A model generated the notes under the pieces. That model ran no database searches and was not told where the DNA came from. It saw only the letters and a program-made list of their open reading frames with translations. A program made the position numbers and the translations under genes. From Kordia sp039026955 (GTDB lineage: Bacteria > Bacteroidota > Bacteroidia > Flavobacteriales > Flavobacteriaceae), in assembly GCA_039026955.1 (NCBI GenBank), contig JBCCLH010000010.1, forward strand, positions 62,001 through 126,000: 64,000 bases of DNA, read 5' to 3'. Positions 52,636-61,797 of this stretch are shown here, piece after piece (position 1 is the first letter of the stretch; every line of letters starts with the position of its first letter).

Positions 52636-54054
52636 ATGAAAAAATTTGCAAGTCTACTATTAGTTTCTGTATTGGGAGGCGTAATTAGTGTGGGAGCTTA
52701 TAAATTTTTTTCAGAATCCCCTGAAAAAGTTGAACAAGCTTCAGTTTTTGAAAATACGTCCTATATTCCTGCCAATCTAACAAATACTCCGAAAGAAAAA
52801 ACCTCAGAAGCCGCCACCGCTGGTATTGATTTTACCATAGCTGCTGAGAAAACGGTACATGCGGTTGTTCACGTTAAAAATAAAATTACGACGAATGGTC
52901 CAAGAAGCATTTGGGACTTATATAATGGACGAACGAGACAGCAAACGCAAATCGGAACTGGTTCTGGTGTCATTATTACTCCTGATGGACATATTGTAAC
53001 GAATAACCACGTAATTAAAGGTTCTAACGAAATTCAAGTTACCTTAAATAATAATAAAAATTATGTCGCTAAGTTGATTGGAACTGATCCAAGTATGGAC
53101 ATTGCTCTATTGAAAATTGAAGCTGAAGAAGAGTTGCCTTATATTTCTTTTGGAAATTCCGATAATGCTAAAATTGGAGAATGGGTTTTAGCCGTTGGAA
53201 ATCCTTTTAACTTGACTTCTACCGTAACTGCGGGAATTATTAGTGCCAAAGGAAGAGATTTGGATGAAGGCGATAATTTAAGACAATCTTTTATTCAAAC
53301 AGATGCCGCTGTAAACCCAGGAAACTCTGGTGGTGCATTAGTCAACACAAATGGTGAGTTGATCGGAATCAACACCGCAATTACTTCTCAAACTGGATCA
53401 TATATTGGATATTCATTCGCAGTTCCAAGTAATATTGCACAAAAAATTGTAGCAGATTTATTAGAATTTGGCGATGTGCAAAAAGGTTTATTGGGAATTT
53501 ATCCTTTAAGAAGAAATTCTAAATATGCTATTGAAAATGGACTGAATGAGGTAAATGGAGTATATATTGTAGATGTTGATGAAAAATCGGGCGCTGGTTT
53601 GGCTGGAATTGAAAGTGGAGATATTATCAAAAAATTGGATGATGTTGACATTTCTAAATTCTCAGATTTATCTGGATATCTAAGCTCAAAAAGACCTGGT
53701 GATGTTATTAATGTAACTGTGTTACGAAATGAGGAATACAAAACATTCCCTGTTTCATTATCAAAAGAAAAGCAAGTTACCGTACAATTAAAAGAATTGC
53801 AATTGAAAAGTATGAGTGCTAGCGAAGCTGCTAGATATGATACAGAGTACGGATTGTTAGTCACAAAAAGTTCTGGTGACTTTAGCGATACTGGCATATA
53901 TCCAGGGTACATTCTACTGAAAGTCAATGGAATGAAAATACAATCTGCACAAGCATTTCAAGGTTTTATTGACGAATACGGTGAAGATGAGATAAAAACC
54001 TTAACCTTTGCAAATAGAGAAGGGCAAATCGAGCGTTTTATCTACAACAGATAA
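52636..54054 (+). CDS. HtrA/DegP-family serine protease with two PDZ domains
   Basis: The 472-residue periplasmic protease has an N-terminal anchor or signal (FASLLLVSVLGGVISVGAYK). The trypsin-like domain has the triad His125 in TNNHVIKG, Asp155 in SMDIALLKI and Ser231 in NPGNSGGALV. Two PDZ domains follow (about 290-380, NGVYIVDVDEKSGAGLAG; and about 390-470, GLLVTKSSGDFSDTGIYPG). It degrades or refolds damaged envelope proteins. A strong terminator follows at 54078. Confidence 0.95.
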   Translation: MKKFASLLLVSVLGGVISVGAYKFFSESPEKVEQASVFENTSYIPANLTNTPKEKTSEAATAGIDFTIAAEKTVHAVVHVKNKITTNGPRSIWDLYNGRTRQQTQIGTGSGVIITPDGHIVTNNHVIKGSNEIQVTLNNNKNYVAKLIGTDPSMDIALLKIEAEEELPYISFGNSDNAKIGEWVLAVGNPFNLTSTVTAGIISAKGRDLDEGDNLRQSFIQTDAAVNPGNSGGALVNTNGELIGINTAITSQTGSYIGYSFAVPSNIAQKIVADLLEFGDVQKGLLGIYPLRRNSKYAIENGLNEVNGVYIVDVDEKSGAGLAGIESGDIIKKLDDVDISKFSDLSGYLSSKRPGDVINVTVLRNEEYKTFPVSLSKEKQVTVQLKELQLKSMSASEAARYDTEYGLLVTKSSGDFSDTGIYPGYILLKVNGMKIQSAQAFQGFIDEYGEDEIKTLTFANREGQIERFIYNR

Positions 54055-54077
54055 AAAGTGCCATCTATATATAGTTG

Positions 54078-54112
54078 AAAAGCGAGACACCTCTAAAGTG
54101 CCTCGCTTTTTT
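54078..54112 (+). terminator. intrinsic terminator of the HtrA gene
   Basis: AAAAGCGAG and CTCGCTTTT pair around an inner CAC...GTG stem, followed by TTTT. It lies 23 bases after the stop at 54054. Confidence 0.85.
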
Positions 54113-54237
54113 AATTTCCTCAATCTTTAATTGTATTTTCTAGTAGCGTTGGTATTAGTTGTGAACTGTGAAATCTTTCTGTGAAAAACCTATCAAAAAA
54201 ACTTTTTTATTTATTTACGAAAACGTTTGAAATTGTA

Positions 54238-54245
54238 TACTTTTG
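54238..54245 (+). promoter_or_regulatory. -7 element of gap
   Basis: TACTTTTG matches TAnnTTTG, 37 bases before the gap ATG. No TTG is found at the usual -33 spacing, so only the -7 box supports it. Confidence 0.5.
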
Positions 54246-54282
54246 CGCCAAATTGTAAACACAACTATACAAACGTACGACT

Positions 54283-55731
54283 ATGAGTTTTAATGAAATC
54301 TACGAAAAGGAACTCACCTTTCAAGCGGATAGACGCCGTGCTACTGTTGAATTTATTAAGAATGTAAGCGATTTATGGTATGATAAATCGATTGAATTGG
54401 TTCTTTTTAGAAATCAACTGATTGACAGAAATGTTAGTGAAATTTTGAATCTTCACGAATATGCAGGTCAATTTGTTCAAAAACCGATCTCAATTTTTGA
54501 TACGGTAGAGATTGCACAGGCAATTGCTAAAATTGATATTCCACCATCTAAGATTGATATTGGAAAATTAACCTATGAGTATCATTTAGAAGACAATCAG
54601 TATGCAAACGCTACTTCGTTTGTGATTGATAAATTGAGTGATGCCAAAAAATCTTCTGAAATCACACCAAAAGATGTCGTTTTATACGGTTTTGGTCGTA
54701 TCGGACGCTTGTTAGCGAGAGAACTCATGGTTCGCACAGGTCGTGGAAGTCAGTTGCGTTTACGAGCCATTGTAACCCGCGGAAAGATTGATGGAACAGT
54801 GCTAGAAAAAAGAGCTTCGTTATTACGCAACGATTCTGTTCATGGCGATTTCCCAGGAACGGTTGGTATTGACGTGAAAAATTCAGCCTTAATCATCAAC
54901 GGAACTACGGTTCACATTATTGCTGCGAACGGTCCAGAAGAAATTGATTATACTGACTATGGCATCAACGATGCATTAATCATCGACAATACAGGTGCTT
55001 TTAGAGATAAAGAAGCTTTGGAAAGACATTTAGTGCCAAACGGTGCAGACAAAGTATTATTAACTGCGCCAGGAAAAGGTGTTCCAAATATTGTATATGG
55101 TGTCAACCACAAAGAGCATAACCCAGATGAAGTGAAGGTTTGGTCAGCAGCTTCGTGTACTACAAACGCCATTACACCAGTTTTAAAGGTAATTGAAAAT
55201 TCTTTCGGATTGAATCACGGACACTTAGAAACCATTCACGCTTATACCAACGATCAGAATTTGGTAGATAATATGCACAAAAAATACCGTCGTGGTAGAG
55301 CAGCTGCTTTAAACATGGTTATCACCGAAACTGGCGCTGGAAAAGCGGTTTCAAAAGCATTGCCAACATTAGAAGGTAAATTGACTTCAAACGCGATTCG
55401 TGTTCCAGTGCCAAACGGTTCTTTGGCGATTTTGAACTTGGAAGTTGAAAATGCGACTTCGTTGGAAGGTGTCAACACAATCATAAAAAAATATGCCTTA
55501 GAAGGTGATTTGGTAGAACAAATTAAATACGAATTGAATGACGAATTGGTTTCTTCGGATATCGTAGGTTCATCAGCGCCATCCATTTTTGATAGCAAAG
55601 CAACTATTGTTCGCGAAGACGGAAAAAATATCATCTTATATGTATGGTACGACAATGAATATGGCTATTCACACCAAGTAATGCGATTGGCGAAATATAT
55701 TTCAAAAGTAAGACGCTTTACCTATTACTAA
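54283..55731 (+). CDS. gap: glyceraldehyde-3-phosphate dehydrogenase, long form
   Basis: The 482-residue enzyme is the long Bacteroidota type. The usual Rossmann domain is preceded by about 130 extra residues (start MSFNEIYEKELTFQADRR). Signatures are VLYGFGRIGRLLARELM (NAD binding), the catalytic AASCTTNAITP with Cys292, and WYDNEYGYSHQVMRLA near the end. It oxidises glyceraldehyde 3-phosphate with phosphate and NAD(P). The role of the N-terminal extension is unknown. A TAnnTTTG box lies upstream and an inverted-repeat spacer follows. Confidence 0.95.
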   Translation: MSFNEIYEKELTFQADRRRATVEFIKNVSDLWYDKSIELVLFRNQLIDRNVSEILNLHEYAGQFVQKPISIFDTVEIAQAIAKIDIPPSKIDIGKLTYEYHLEDNQYANATSFVIDKLSDAKKSSEITPKDVVLYGFGRIGRLLARELMVRTGRGSQLRLRAIVTRGKIDGTVLEKRASLLRNDSVHGDFPGTVGIDVKNSALIINGTTVHIIAANGPEEIDYTDYGINDALIIDNTGAFRDKEALERHLVPNGADKVLLTAPGKGVPNIVYGVNHKEHNPDEVKVWSAASCTTNAITPVLKVIENSFGLNHGHLETIHAYTNDQNLVDNMHKKYRRGRAAALNMVITETGAGKAVSKALPTLEGKLTSNAIRVPVPNGSLAILNLEVENATSLEGVNTIIKKYALEGDLVEQIKYELNDELVSSDIVGSSAPSIFDSKATIVREDGKNIILYVWYDNEYGYSHQVMRLAKYISKVRRFTYY

Positions 55732-55760
55732 GAGAAGACCGTTACATATATAGTATAGAA

Positions 55761-55906
55761 ACTGTCTGAAAATTGAATAAACGTCATTCTAGGCTTGACC
55801 CAGAATCTCATCACGATGATTTTAAATCTTTATGGGAAACCGAATCATACTGAATCAAGTTCAGCACAAGAGTTCGGTTTGACGAAATTCACACTTTTCA
55901 GGCAGT
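55761..55906. repeat. inverted-repeat spacer element after gap
   Basis: ACTGTCTGAAAA (55761-55772) and TTTTCAGGCAGT (55895-55906) pair with one wobble across 122 bases, and a T run follows. The inside contains CTGAATCAAGTTCAGCACA, related in reverse to the 50-bp repeats at 36721 and 48731. It may be a miniature element or may serve as terminator of gap. Confidence 0.5.
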
Positions 55907-55986
55907 CTTTTTTTATTTAAAAATTCATACAATAAATAAAAATATCTTCGTTTATTTGTCAACGCTTATTAAAACATGAAAAGAAG

Positions 55987-56598
55987 ATGAAAGTGAAACA
56001 CCTATTCCCAGTATTGGCGCTATGTTTCTCGCTTTTTGCAAATGCACAAAATGTAGCCAAAAATGCCAAATTTCAATTAAAAGACGGAACCATCTCTGAA
56101 CAATTCGAGTTTATACTGAAAAACTCTAACAAGTATCAGGATTATAAAGTGGTGAAGCGCAATTGGATCGAGAAGTTACAAAAGAATGTAGCCGACTCTA
56201 TCAACGCCATTCAAAAAGATTTTTCTACGGAAGTGGCAAAAGTAAACACACAACAAGTTGAGATTGAAAATTTGAAAGCTGACTTAGCGACAGTAAACCA
56301 AAAAATAGAAGATTTAAACACAGAAAAAGACAGTATTTCTCTGTTCGGTTTGCAATTGAGTAAAGGTAATTATCAATCGTTGATGTGGGGAATTATTGGC
56401 GTATTGGCAATTTTATGGTTATTTTTCACCTACAGATTCAAAGCGAGCAATGCCATCACCAAATCGGCTAAAATAAAATTAGCGGAAACCGAACATGAAT
56501 TTGAAGAGCACAGAAAACGTGCTTTAGAGCGTGAACAGCTAGTTCGTAGAAAACTGCAAGACGAGATTAACAAAAACAAAACTAACGCTGCCAAGTAA
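55987..56598 (+). CDS. coiled-coil membrane protein upstream of trmD
   Basis: The 203-residue protein has a signal peptide (VLALCFSLFANAQ), a periplasmic coiled coil (about 70-115, TQQVEIENLKADLATVNQKI), a membrane helix at about 128-150 (LMWGIIGVLAILWLFFTYRF) and a charged cytoplasmic helix (FEEHRKRALEREQLVRRKLQ). Proteins like this are sometimes labelled tRNA methyltransferase only because they precede trmD; nothing here supports an enzyme. The stop overlaps the trmD start by one base. Confidence 0.8.
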   Translation: MKVKHLFPVLALCFSLFANAQNVAKNAKFQLKDGTISEQFEFILKNSNKYQDYKVVKRNWIEKLQKNVADSINAIQKDFSTEVAKVNTQQVEIENLKADLATVNQKIEDLNTEKDSISLFGLQLSKGNYQSLMWGIIGVLAILWLFFTYRFKASNAITKSAKIKLAETEHEFEEHRKRALEREQLVRRKLQDEINKNKTNAAK

Positions 56599-57281
56599 TG
56601 CGTATTGATATCATTTCCGTAGTTCCTGACTTATTAAAAAGTCCATTTGAAGCTTCTATTTTAAAAAGAGCAATCGATAAAGGTATTGTGGAAATTCATC
56701 TGCATAATTTACGCGATTACGCTACTGATAATTACAAATCGATTGACGATTACCAATTTGGCGGCGGCGCGGGTATGGTGATGATGGTTGGTCCGATAGA
56801 TCGTTGTTTGTCTGATTTAAAATCGCAACGCGACTATGATGAAGTCATTTATATGACACCGGATGGAAAAACTTTAAATCAAGGTATTGCCAATGAACTT
56901 TCGCTCAAAGGAAACATTATTATTTTGTGTGGACATTATAAAGGTGTCGATCAGCGTGTGCGCGATCATTTTATTACCAGAGAAATTTCTATTGGCGATT
57001 ATGTACTTTCGGGAGGAGAATTAGGTGCTGCGGTATTGTGTGATTCCATCATCAGATTAATTCCAGGTGTGTTAGGCAATGAAACTTCTGCCCTTACCGA
57101 TTCCTTTCAAGACAATTTATTAGCACCGCCCGTATACACACGTCCCGCAAAATACAACGATTGGGAAGTGCCAGAAGTATTGTTATCGGGAAACTTTCCA
57201 AAAATAGAAGCTTGGCGCGAAGAACAAGCCTATGAACGCACGAAGAAGCTGCGTCCGGATTTGTTAGATGAGGAGTCTTAG
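56598..57281 (+). CDS. trmD: tRNA (guanine-37-N1)-methyltransferase
   Basis: TrmD methylates G37 next to the anticodon and prevents frameshifting. The 227-residue SPOUT protein has MRIDIISVVPDLLKSPFEAS, DDYQFGGGAGMVMMVGP, the trefoil knot ILCGHYKGVDQRV, YVLSGGELGAAVL and LTDSFQDNLLAPPVYTRP. Length is normal. Unlike in many bacteria it is separated from rplS by 901 bases of tandem repeats. Confidence 0.98.
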   Translation: MRIDIISVVPDLLKSPFEASILKRAIDKGIVEIHLHNLRDYATDNYKSIDDYQFGGGAGMVMMVGPIDRCLSDLKSQRDYDEVIYMTPDGKTLNQGIANELSLKGNIIILCGHYKGVDQRVRDHFITREISIGDYVLSGGELGAAVLCDSIIRLIPGVLGNETSALTDSFQDNLLAPPVYTRPAKYNDWEVPEVLLSGNFPKIEAWREEQAYERTKKLRPDLLDEES

Positions 57282-58079
57282 ACTTGCTTCGCTCTTAGAT
57301 TGTTAGTATCGGCTTCGACTATTAGACACGCTTCGCTTTAGTATCGCTAACGCTCTTGGTATTTTAGTATTGTAGTTGGTGAGTTTGTGAGTATTATTTG
57401 ATGGCATTGATACATTAGTACATTTTCAAATTGGTATATTGATGAATTATTAGACTTGCTTTGCTCATTGGATTGTTAGTATCGGCTTCGCCTATTAGAC
57501 ACGCTTCGCTTTAGTATCGCTAACGCTCTTGGTATTTTAGTATTGTAGTTGGTGAGTTTGTGAGTATTATTTGATGGCATTGATACATTAGTACATTTTC
57601 AAATTGGTATATTGATGAATTATCAGACTTGCTTTGCTCTTAGACTGTTAGTATCGGCTTCGCCTGTTAGACACGCTTCGCTTTGGTATCGATAACGCTC
57701 TTGGTATTTTAGTATTGTAGTTGGTGAGTTTGTGAGTATTATTTGATGGCATTGCTACATTAGTACATTTTCAAATTGGTACATTGATAAATTATTAGAC
57801 GCGCTTCGCTTTTGGATCGCTATCGCTTTTAGAAACAAGATCGCTTCGCTTTTAGACACATTGAAACGTCAAGGAACGTAGTGAAGCAATCTGTATCTTG
57901 AATGTGTAAATTTTTACTTTGAAAAGCATAGTTTTTATTATTCGCTACAATTTATTTTCAAACTATCTTTACTCTTAGATTGTTAGTTGTCAGCAAAAAA
58001 ACAAATTAACGAATCAACAAAAAACAAATAAACAAGAGCGAAGCGACCTAACACCCAACCAAAAAATCCCCCAAAACAA
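57281..58079. repeat. 172-bp tandem repeats and reversed low-complexity words
   Basis: The GACTTGCTTCGCTC unit start occurs at 57281, 57453 and 57626 and in degenerate form at 57798, spacing 172, 173 and 172. Each unit contains TTAGTATCGGCTTCG, GACACGCTTCGCTTTAGTAT, GGTATTTTAGTATTGTAGTT and GGCATTGATACATTAGTACA. The remainder to 58079 has GCTTCGCTTTTAGAC words, an AACGTAGTGAAGCAATCTGT fragment, and ends with GAGCGAAGCGACCTAACACC, the reverse of the mosaic words elsewhere. No gene is visible. Confidence 0.85.
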
Positions 58080-58109
58080 TTGTACATTTCCAAGAAATGT
58101 TTATTTTTG
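58080..58109 (+). promoter_or_regulatory. promoter of rplS
   Basis: TTG at 58080-58082 and TATTTTTG at 58102-58109 are separated by 19 bases, an excellent Bacteroidota promoter (-33 TTG, -7 TAnnTTTG). The leader to the ATG at 58183 is about 68 bases. Confidence 0.8.
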
Positions 58110-58182
58110 CACTCGATTTCGGATTAACCTCTGGCGATAGACGTGAATGTTAGTTTGAATTAATCTTTAAGAAAAGTTAAAA

Positions 58183-58536
58183 ATGGAAGCTTTAATTAAA
58201 TTTGTACAAGACGAATTTGTAACAAAAAATGAATTTCCTGAGTTCGGAGCGGGAGATACTATCACAGTATACTACGAAATTAAAGAAGGTAGTAAGACGC
58301 GTACACAGTTCTTTAGAGGCGTTGTAATTCAGCGTAGAGGTTCTGGATCATCTGAAACATTTACCATCAGAAAAATGTCTGGAACAGTTGGAGTAGAGCG
58401 TATATTCCCAGTGAATTTACCAGCACTTCAAAAAATCGAAGTAAACAAAAGAGGTAAAGTACGTAGAGCACGTATCTTCTACTTTAGAGGTCTTACTGGT
58501 AAGAAAGCAAGAATCAAGGAAAGAAGAATCAGATAA
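58183..58536 (+). CDS. rplS: 50S ribosomal protein L19
   Basis: The 117-residue protein is a complete L19: ALIKFVQDEFV at the front, TITVYYEIKEGSKTRTQFFR, GVVIQRRGSGSSETFTIRK, GVERIFPVNLPALQKIEV and the basic tail RGLTGKKARIKERRIR. L19 lies at the subunit interface. It has its own promoter and terminator here instead of following trmD closely. Confidence 0.99.
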   Translation: MEALIKFVQDEFVTKNEFPEFGAGDTITVYYEIKEGSKTRTQFFRGVVIQRRGSGSSETFTIRKMSGTVGVERIFPVNLPALQKIEVNKRGKVRRARIFYFRGLTGKKARIKERRIR

Positions 58537-58557
58537 TTTTTTCCAAAAGTATAGTTC

Positions 58558-58589
58558 AAAAAAGTCCTGCAATATTGTAGGACTTTTTT
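58558..58589 (+). terminator. intrinsic terminator of rplS
   Basis: AAAAAAGTCCT and AGGACTTTTTT flank CAATATTG, itself self-complementary, giving an almost perfect hairpin ending in a T run, 21 bases after the stop. Confidence 0.9.
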
Positions 58590-59112
58590 AGTTATGCACA
58601 ATTGTTAATAACCTAGGTTTATATCTTGTTGATTTTTAAATCCTTATATTTCTTGCTTTATTAAAAAGTTATATTATATTTACATCAGAGTTAACAAAGA
58701 AAGGTGCAAACTATTTTTCTGTAAGCTCTGAAGAACGTTCTAAAGTTGTTGTTTTAATAAGTTTTCCGAAAGTGATTTTTTGGGTACAATTAATCATCAA
58801 AGAAAATGGAATTCTATTTCTGGAGTAGTTCGCTACAAAAGATTCGAGGAATGCCGCCGAAACTTATTGGTATTGCTAAGATGCGAATAAAGTGTTATAT
58901 GAGGATAGATTCTGCAAAGAGTAAGAATTATATAAAAGGACATATCACGAAAGTCGATTTGTACAAGTAGGTATATTAAAAAACAACTAGAGATAAGTTG
59001 CTAAGTCAGGTAAAATGCCAACGACACTAGCGCTTGTTTCGAAACTGAAATGCTGGATTGTTTAATGAATTAGCTGAGAAATTAGTGATTCGTTTGACAA
59101 GACACATTTCAA
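58590..59112. other. unexplained intergenic region, about 520 bp, before an orphan terminator
   Basis: There is no gene longer than 60 codons. A 54-codon frame (58806-58970, MEFYFWSSSLQKIRGMPPKL) is the best on the plus strand but has no recognised family and an upstream stop at 58791. The strong hairpin at 59113-59154 suggests that a transcript ends there, so this may be a small RNA or the remains of a gene. None of the common structured RNAs (tmRNA, RNase P, 6S) is recognised. Confidence 0.3.
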
Positions 59113-59154
59113 AAAAGCCATATCAAGGTAAGCGATTACAATGATATGGCTTTT
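59113..59154 (+). terminator. orphan terminator-like hairpin
   Basis: AAAAGCCATATCA and TGATATGGCTTTT form a perfect 13-bp stem with a 16-base loop. The nearest plus-strand gene upstream is rplS, 577 bases away and already terminated. On the minus strand no gene precedes it either. Confidence 0.6.
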
Positions 59155-59384
59155 GTCATATCAGTTATAATTTGAAATTACTGTAAGAGAAAATGATGAT
59201 TTTTTTCTTTATTCACGTTTCAAAAGCCTGTGCTGAATTTATTTTAGTATCAAGCGTAGCCGTAGCTACGTTTTCTTTTTTAAATAAAGAAGAAAGGAAA
59301 AAAGTGCATTTTATTACAGTAAGTTTAAGTTGTAAATGATATTTTGTTAAAATATAATATCTTCCTATACAATGACCTTTATCA

Positions 59385-59416
59385 TTGCCTGATTCTCGCA
59401 TCATTTTGTATATTTG
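59385..59416 (+). promoter_or_regulatory. promoter of icd
   Basis: TTG at 59385-59387 and TATATTTG at 59409-59416 with a 21-base spacer match the Bacteroidota promoter. The leader to the ATG at 59468 is about 45 bases. Confidence 0.7.
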
Positions 59417-59467
59417 CCTTTCGTAAAAATTACATCTAATTATACCTAAATAATATTCACACTACAC

Positions 59468-61696
59468 ATGGCAAAATCAACAAAGATTATCTATACGAAA
59501 ACTGACGAAGCACCCGCATTAGCAACACATTCTTTACTACCAATTGTAAAAGCTTTTACCGCATCATCAGGAATCGATATTGAAACAAAAGATATTTCTT
59601 TAGCAGGAAGAGTTTTAGCAAATTTCTCAGAATATTTAACTCCAACACAACGCGTTTCTGATGCATTGGCAGAATTAGGAGAATTGGCAAAAAAACCAGA
59701 GGCAAACATTATCAAATTACCAAATATTAGCGCTTCTGTTCCTCAGTTGAAAGCTACGATTGCTGAATTACAATCCAAAGGTTTCGCTATTCCTGAGTAT
59801 CCAGAAGAACCAGAAACCGCAGAAGAAAAAGAAATTTTAGCAAAATATAATAAAGTAAAAGGATCAGCTGTAAATCCAGTATTGCGTGAAGGAAATTCAG
59901 ATCGTAGAGCACCAAAAGCAGTGAAAAACTATGCGAAGAAAAATCCACACAGTATGGGCGCTTGGTCATCTGACTCCAAAACCCATGTGGCTACAATGAA
60001 TAGCGGCGATTTTCGTTCTAACGAAAAGTCAGTGACTGTTGCAAATGCTACTTCGGTAAACATTGAGCATACAGATGCTGATGGAACTAAAACCATCTTA
60101 AAAGAAGGAATCGCATTGTTAGCAGGAGAAGTGATTGACGCTACGGTAATGAGCAAAAAAGCGTTGTTAGCCTTTTTAGAAAAAGAAATTGCAGCCACTA
60201 AAGAAGAAGGAATCTTATTTTCTCTTCACATGAAAGCCACGATGATGAAAGTGAGTGATCCGATCATTTTTGGTCATGCGGTTCGTGTATATTTTGCAGA
60301 TTTGTTCGAAAAGCATCAAGCCACTTTTGAAGAAATTGGTGTGGATGTAAACAACGGTTTTGGAAATTTATTGAAAAATCTTGAAGAATTACCTGCGGAC
60401 AAAAAAGAAGAAATCGTAGGCGATATTGCGGTTGCGATGGAAAATGGACCCGCTATTTCTATGGTAAACTCCGACAAAGGAATTACCAACTTGCACGTAC
60501 CAAGTGACGTCATTATTGATGCTTCTATGCCCGCAATGATTCGTAATGCTGGACAAATGTGGGATGCAGATGGAAAAACGCAAGACACGAAAGCTGTAAT
60601 TCCTGATAGCAGTTACGCAGCATTGTATCAAGTAACCATCGATTTCTGTAAAGAACACGGAGCGTTTGATCCTACTACGATGGGAACAGTTCCAAATGTA
60701 GGACTGATGGCACAAAAAGCAGAAGAATACGGTTCGCATGATAAAACGTTCGAAATTCCTGCTGACGGAACGGTACGCATAGTAGATGCTGAAGGAAATA
60801 CCTTGACAGAACATACGGTTGAAACTGGTGATATATGGAGAATGTGTCAAGTAAAAGACGCACCAATTCGCGATTGGGTAAAGTTAGCCGTAAGCAGAGC
60901 AACCGCTACAGGTTGGCCAGCAGTTTTTTGGTTAGACGAAAACAGAGCGCATGATGCAGAATTGATCAAAAAAGTAAATTTATATTTAAAAGATCATAAT
61001 ACAGACGGATTAGATATTCACATTCTTGCATTGGCGGAAGCGACACAGTTTACGCTTGATCGTGTGAGAAAAGGAGAAAATACCATTTCAGTAACTGGAA
61101 ATGTATTGCGTGATTACTTAACGGATTTATTCCCGATTTTAGAATTAGGAACCAGTGCAAAAATGTTATCGATTGTACCATTGATGAATGGTGGCGGATT
61201 GTTTGAAACAGGTGCTGGCGGATCAGCTCCAAAGCACGTACAACAATTCAATGCAGAAGGACATTTACGTTGGGATTCTTTAGGAGAATTCTTAGCATTG
61301 GCAGTGTCTTTAGAGCATTTAGGTGCTAATTATGACAATGAAAAAGCGATCATTCTATCGGAAACGTTGGATGATGCTACGGACAAATTCTTGGAGAATA
61401 AAAAGTCACCTTCACGCAAAGTGAATGAGTTGGACAACCGAGGAAGTCATTTCTATTTAGCAATGTATTGGGCACAAGCGTTGGCGGCTCAAGACAAAGA
61501 TGTGGAATTGAAATCGCGTTTCACTCCTATTGCTTCACAATTAGCAGAAAATGAGGAAAAAATCGTCACAGAATTGAACGACGCACAAGGCACACCAACG
61601 GATATTGACGGATACTACATGCCAAGTGACGAATTGACTTCAAAAGCAATGCGTCCAAGCGAAACATTCAACACGATTTTAGCGACATTAACATAA
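59468..61696 (+). CDS. icd: NADP-dependent isocitrate dehydrogenase, monomeric type
   Basis: The 742-residue enzyme is the monomeric (IDH-II) class, which oxidatively decarboxylates isocitrate in the TCA cycle. Signatures are TDEAPALATHSLLPIVKAF, VLREGNSDRRAPKAVKNYAK (substrate binding), NPHSMGAWSSDSKTHVA, and the C-terminal LSIVPLMNGGGLFETGAGGS and HLRWDSLGEFLALAVSLEHL segments with NADP-binding residues. Length matches. A good promoter and terminator show it is a single-gene unit. Confidence 0.97.
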   Translation: MAKSTKIIYTKTDEAPALATHSLLPIVKAFTASSGIDIETKDISLAGRVLANFSEYLTPTQRVSDALAELGELAKKPEANIIKLPNISASVPQLKATIAELQSKGFAIPEYPEEPETAEEKEILAKYNKVKGSAVNPVLREGNSDRRAPKAVKNYAKKNPHSMGAWSSDSKTHVATMNSGDFRSNEKSVTVANATSVNIEHTDADGTKTILKEGIALLAGEVIDATVMSKKALLAFLEKEIAATKEEGILFSLHMKATMMKVSDPIIFGHAVRVYFADLFEKHQATFEEIGVDVNNGFGNLLKNLEELPADKKEEIVGDIAVAMENGPAISMVNSDKGITNLHVPSDVIIDASMPAMIRNAGQMWDADGKTQDTKAVIPDSSYAALYQVTIDFCKEHGAFDPTTMGTVPNVGLMAQKAEEYGSHDKTFEIPADGTVRIVDAEGNTLTEHTVETGDIWRMCQVKDAPIRDWVKLAVSRATATGWPAVFWLDENRAHDAELIKKVNLYLKDHNTDGLDIHILALAEATQFTLDRVRKGENTISVTGNVLRDYLTDLFPILELGTSAKMLSIVPLMNGGGLFETGAGGSAPKHVQQFNAEGHLRWDSLGEFLALAVSLEHLGANYDNEKAIILSETLDDATDKFLENKKSPSRKVNELDNRGSHFYLAMYWAQALAAQDKDVELKSRFTPIASQLAENEEKIVTELNDAQGTPTDIDGYYMPSDELTSKAMRPSETFNTILATLT

Positions 61697-61718
61697 TCAT
61701 ATTATAAAATATATTCAC

Positions 61719-61749
61719 AAAAGCTTCTTAGACATAAGGAGCTTTTTTT
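61719..61749 (+). terminator. intrinsic terminator of icd
   Basis: AAAAGCTTCTT and AAGGAGCTTTT pair (one wobble) around AGACAT and run into seven T, 22 bases after the stop. Confidence 0.85.
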
Positions 61750-61797
61750 CGTTTCCAACCATATCAAACAAATTCAAAATTCATAATTTTTTTAGCA

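Noticed and set aside
55987..56598. tRNA methyltransferase annotation for the gene before trmD
   Set aside because: The protein is a signal peptide, coiled coil and one membrane helix without any SAM-binding or knot motif.
57281..57800. CRISPR or integron array at the 172-bp repeats
   Set aside because: Units are head-to-tail copies with no unique spacers, no integrase and no attC-like palindromes with cassettes.
60389..60850. 153-codon minus-strand frame inside icd
   Set aside because: Antisense shadow of a well-conserved enzyme, with no recognisable domain and atypical composition.
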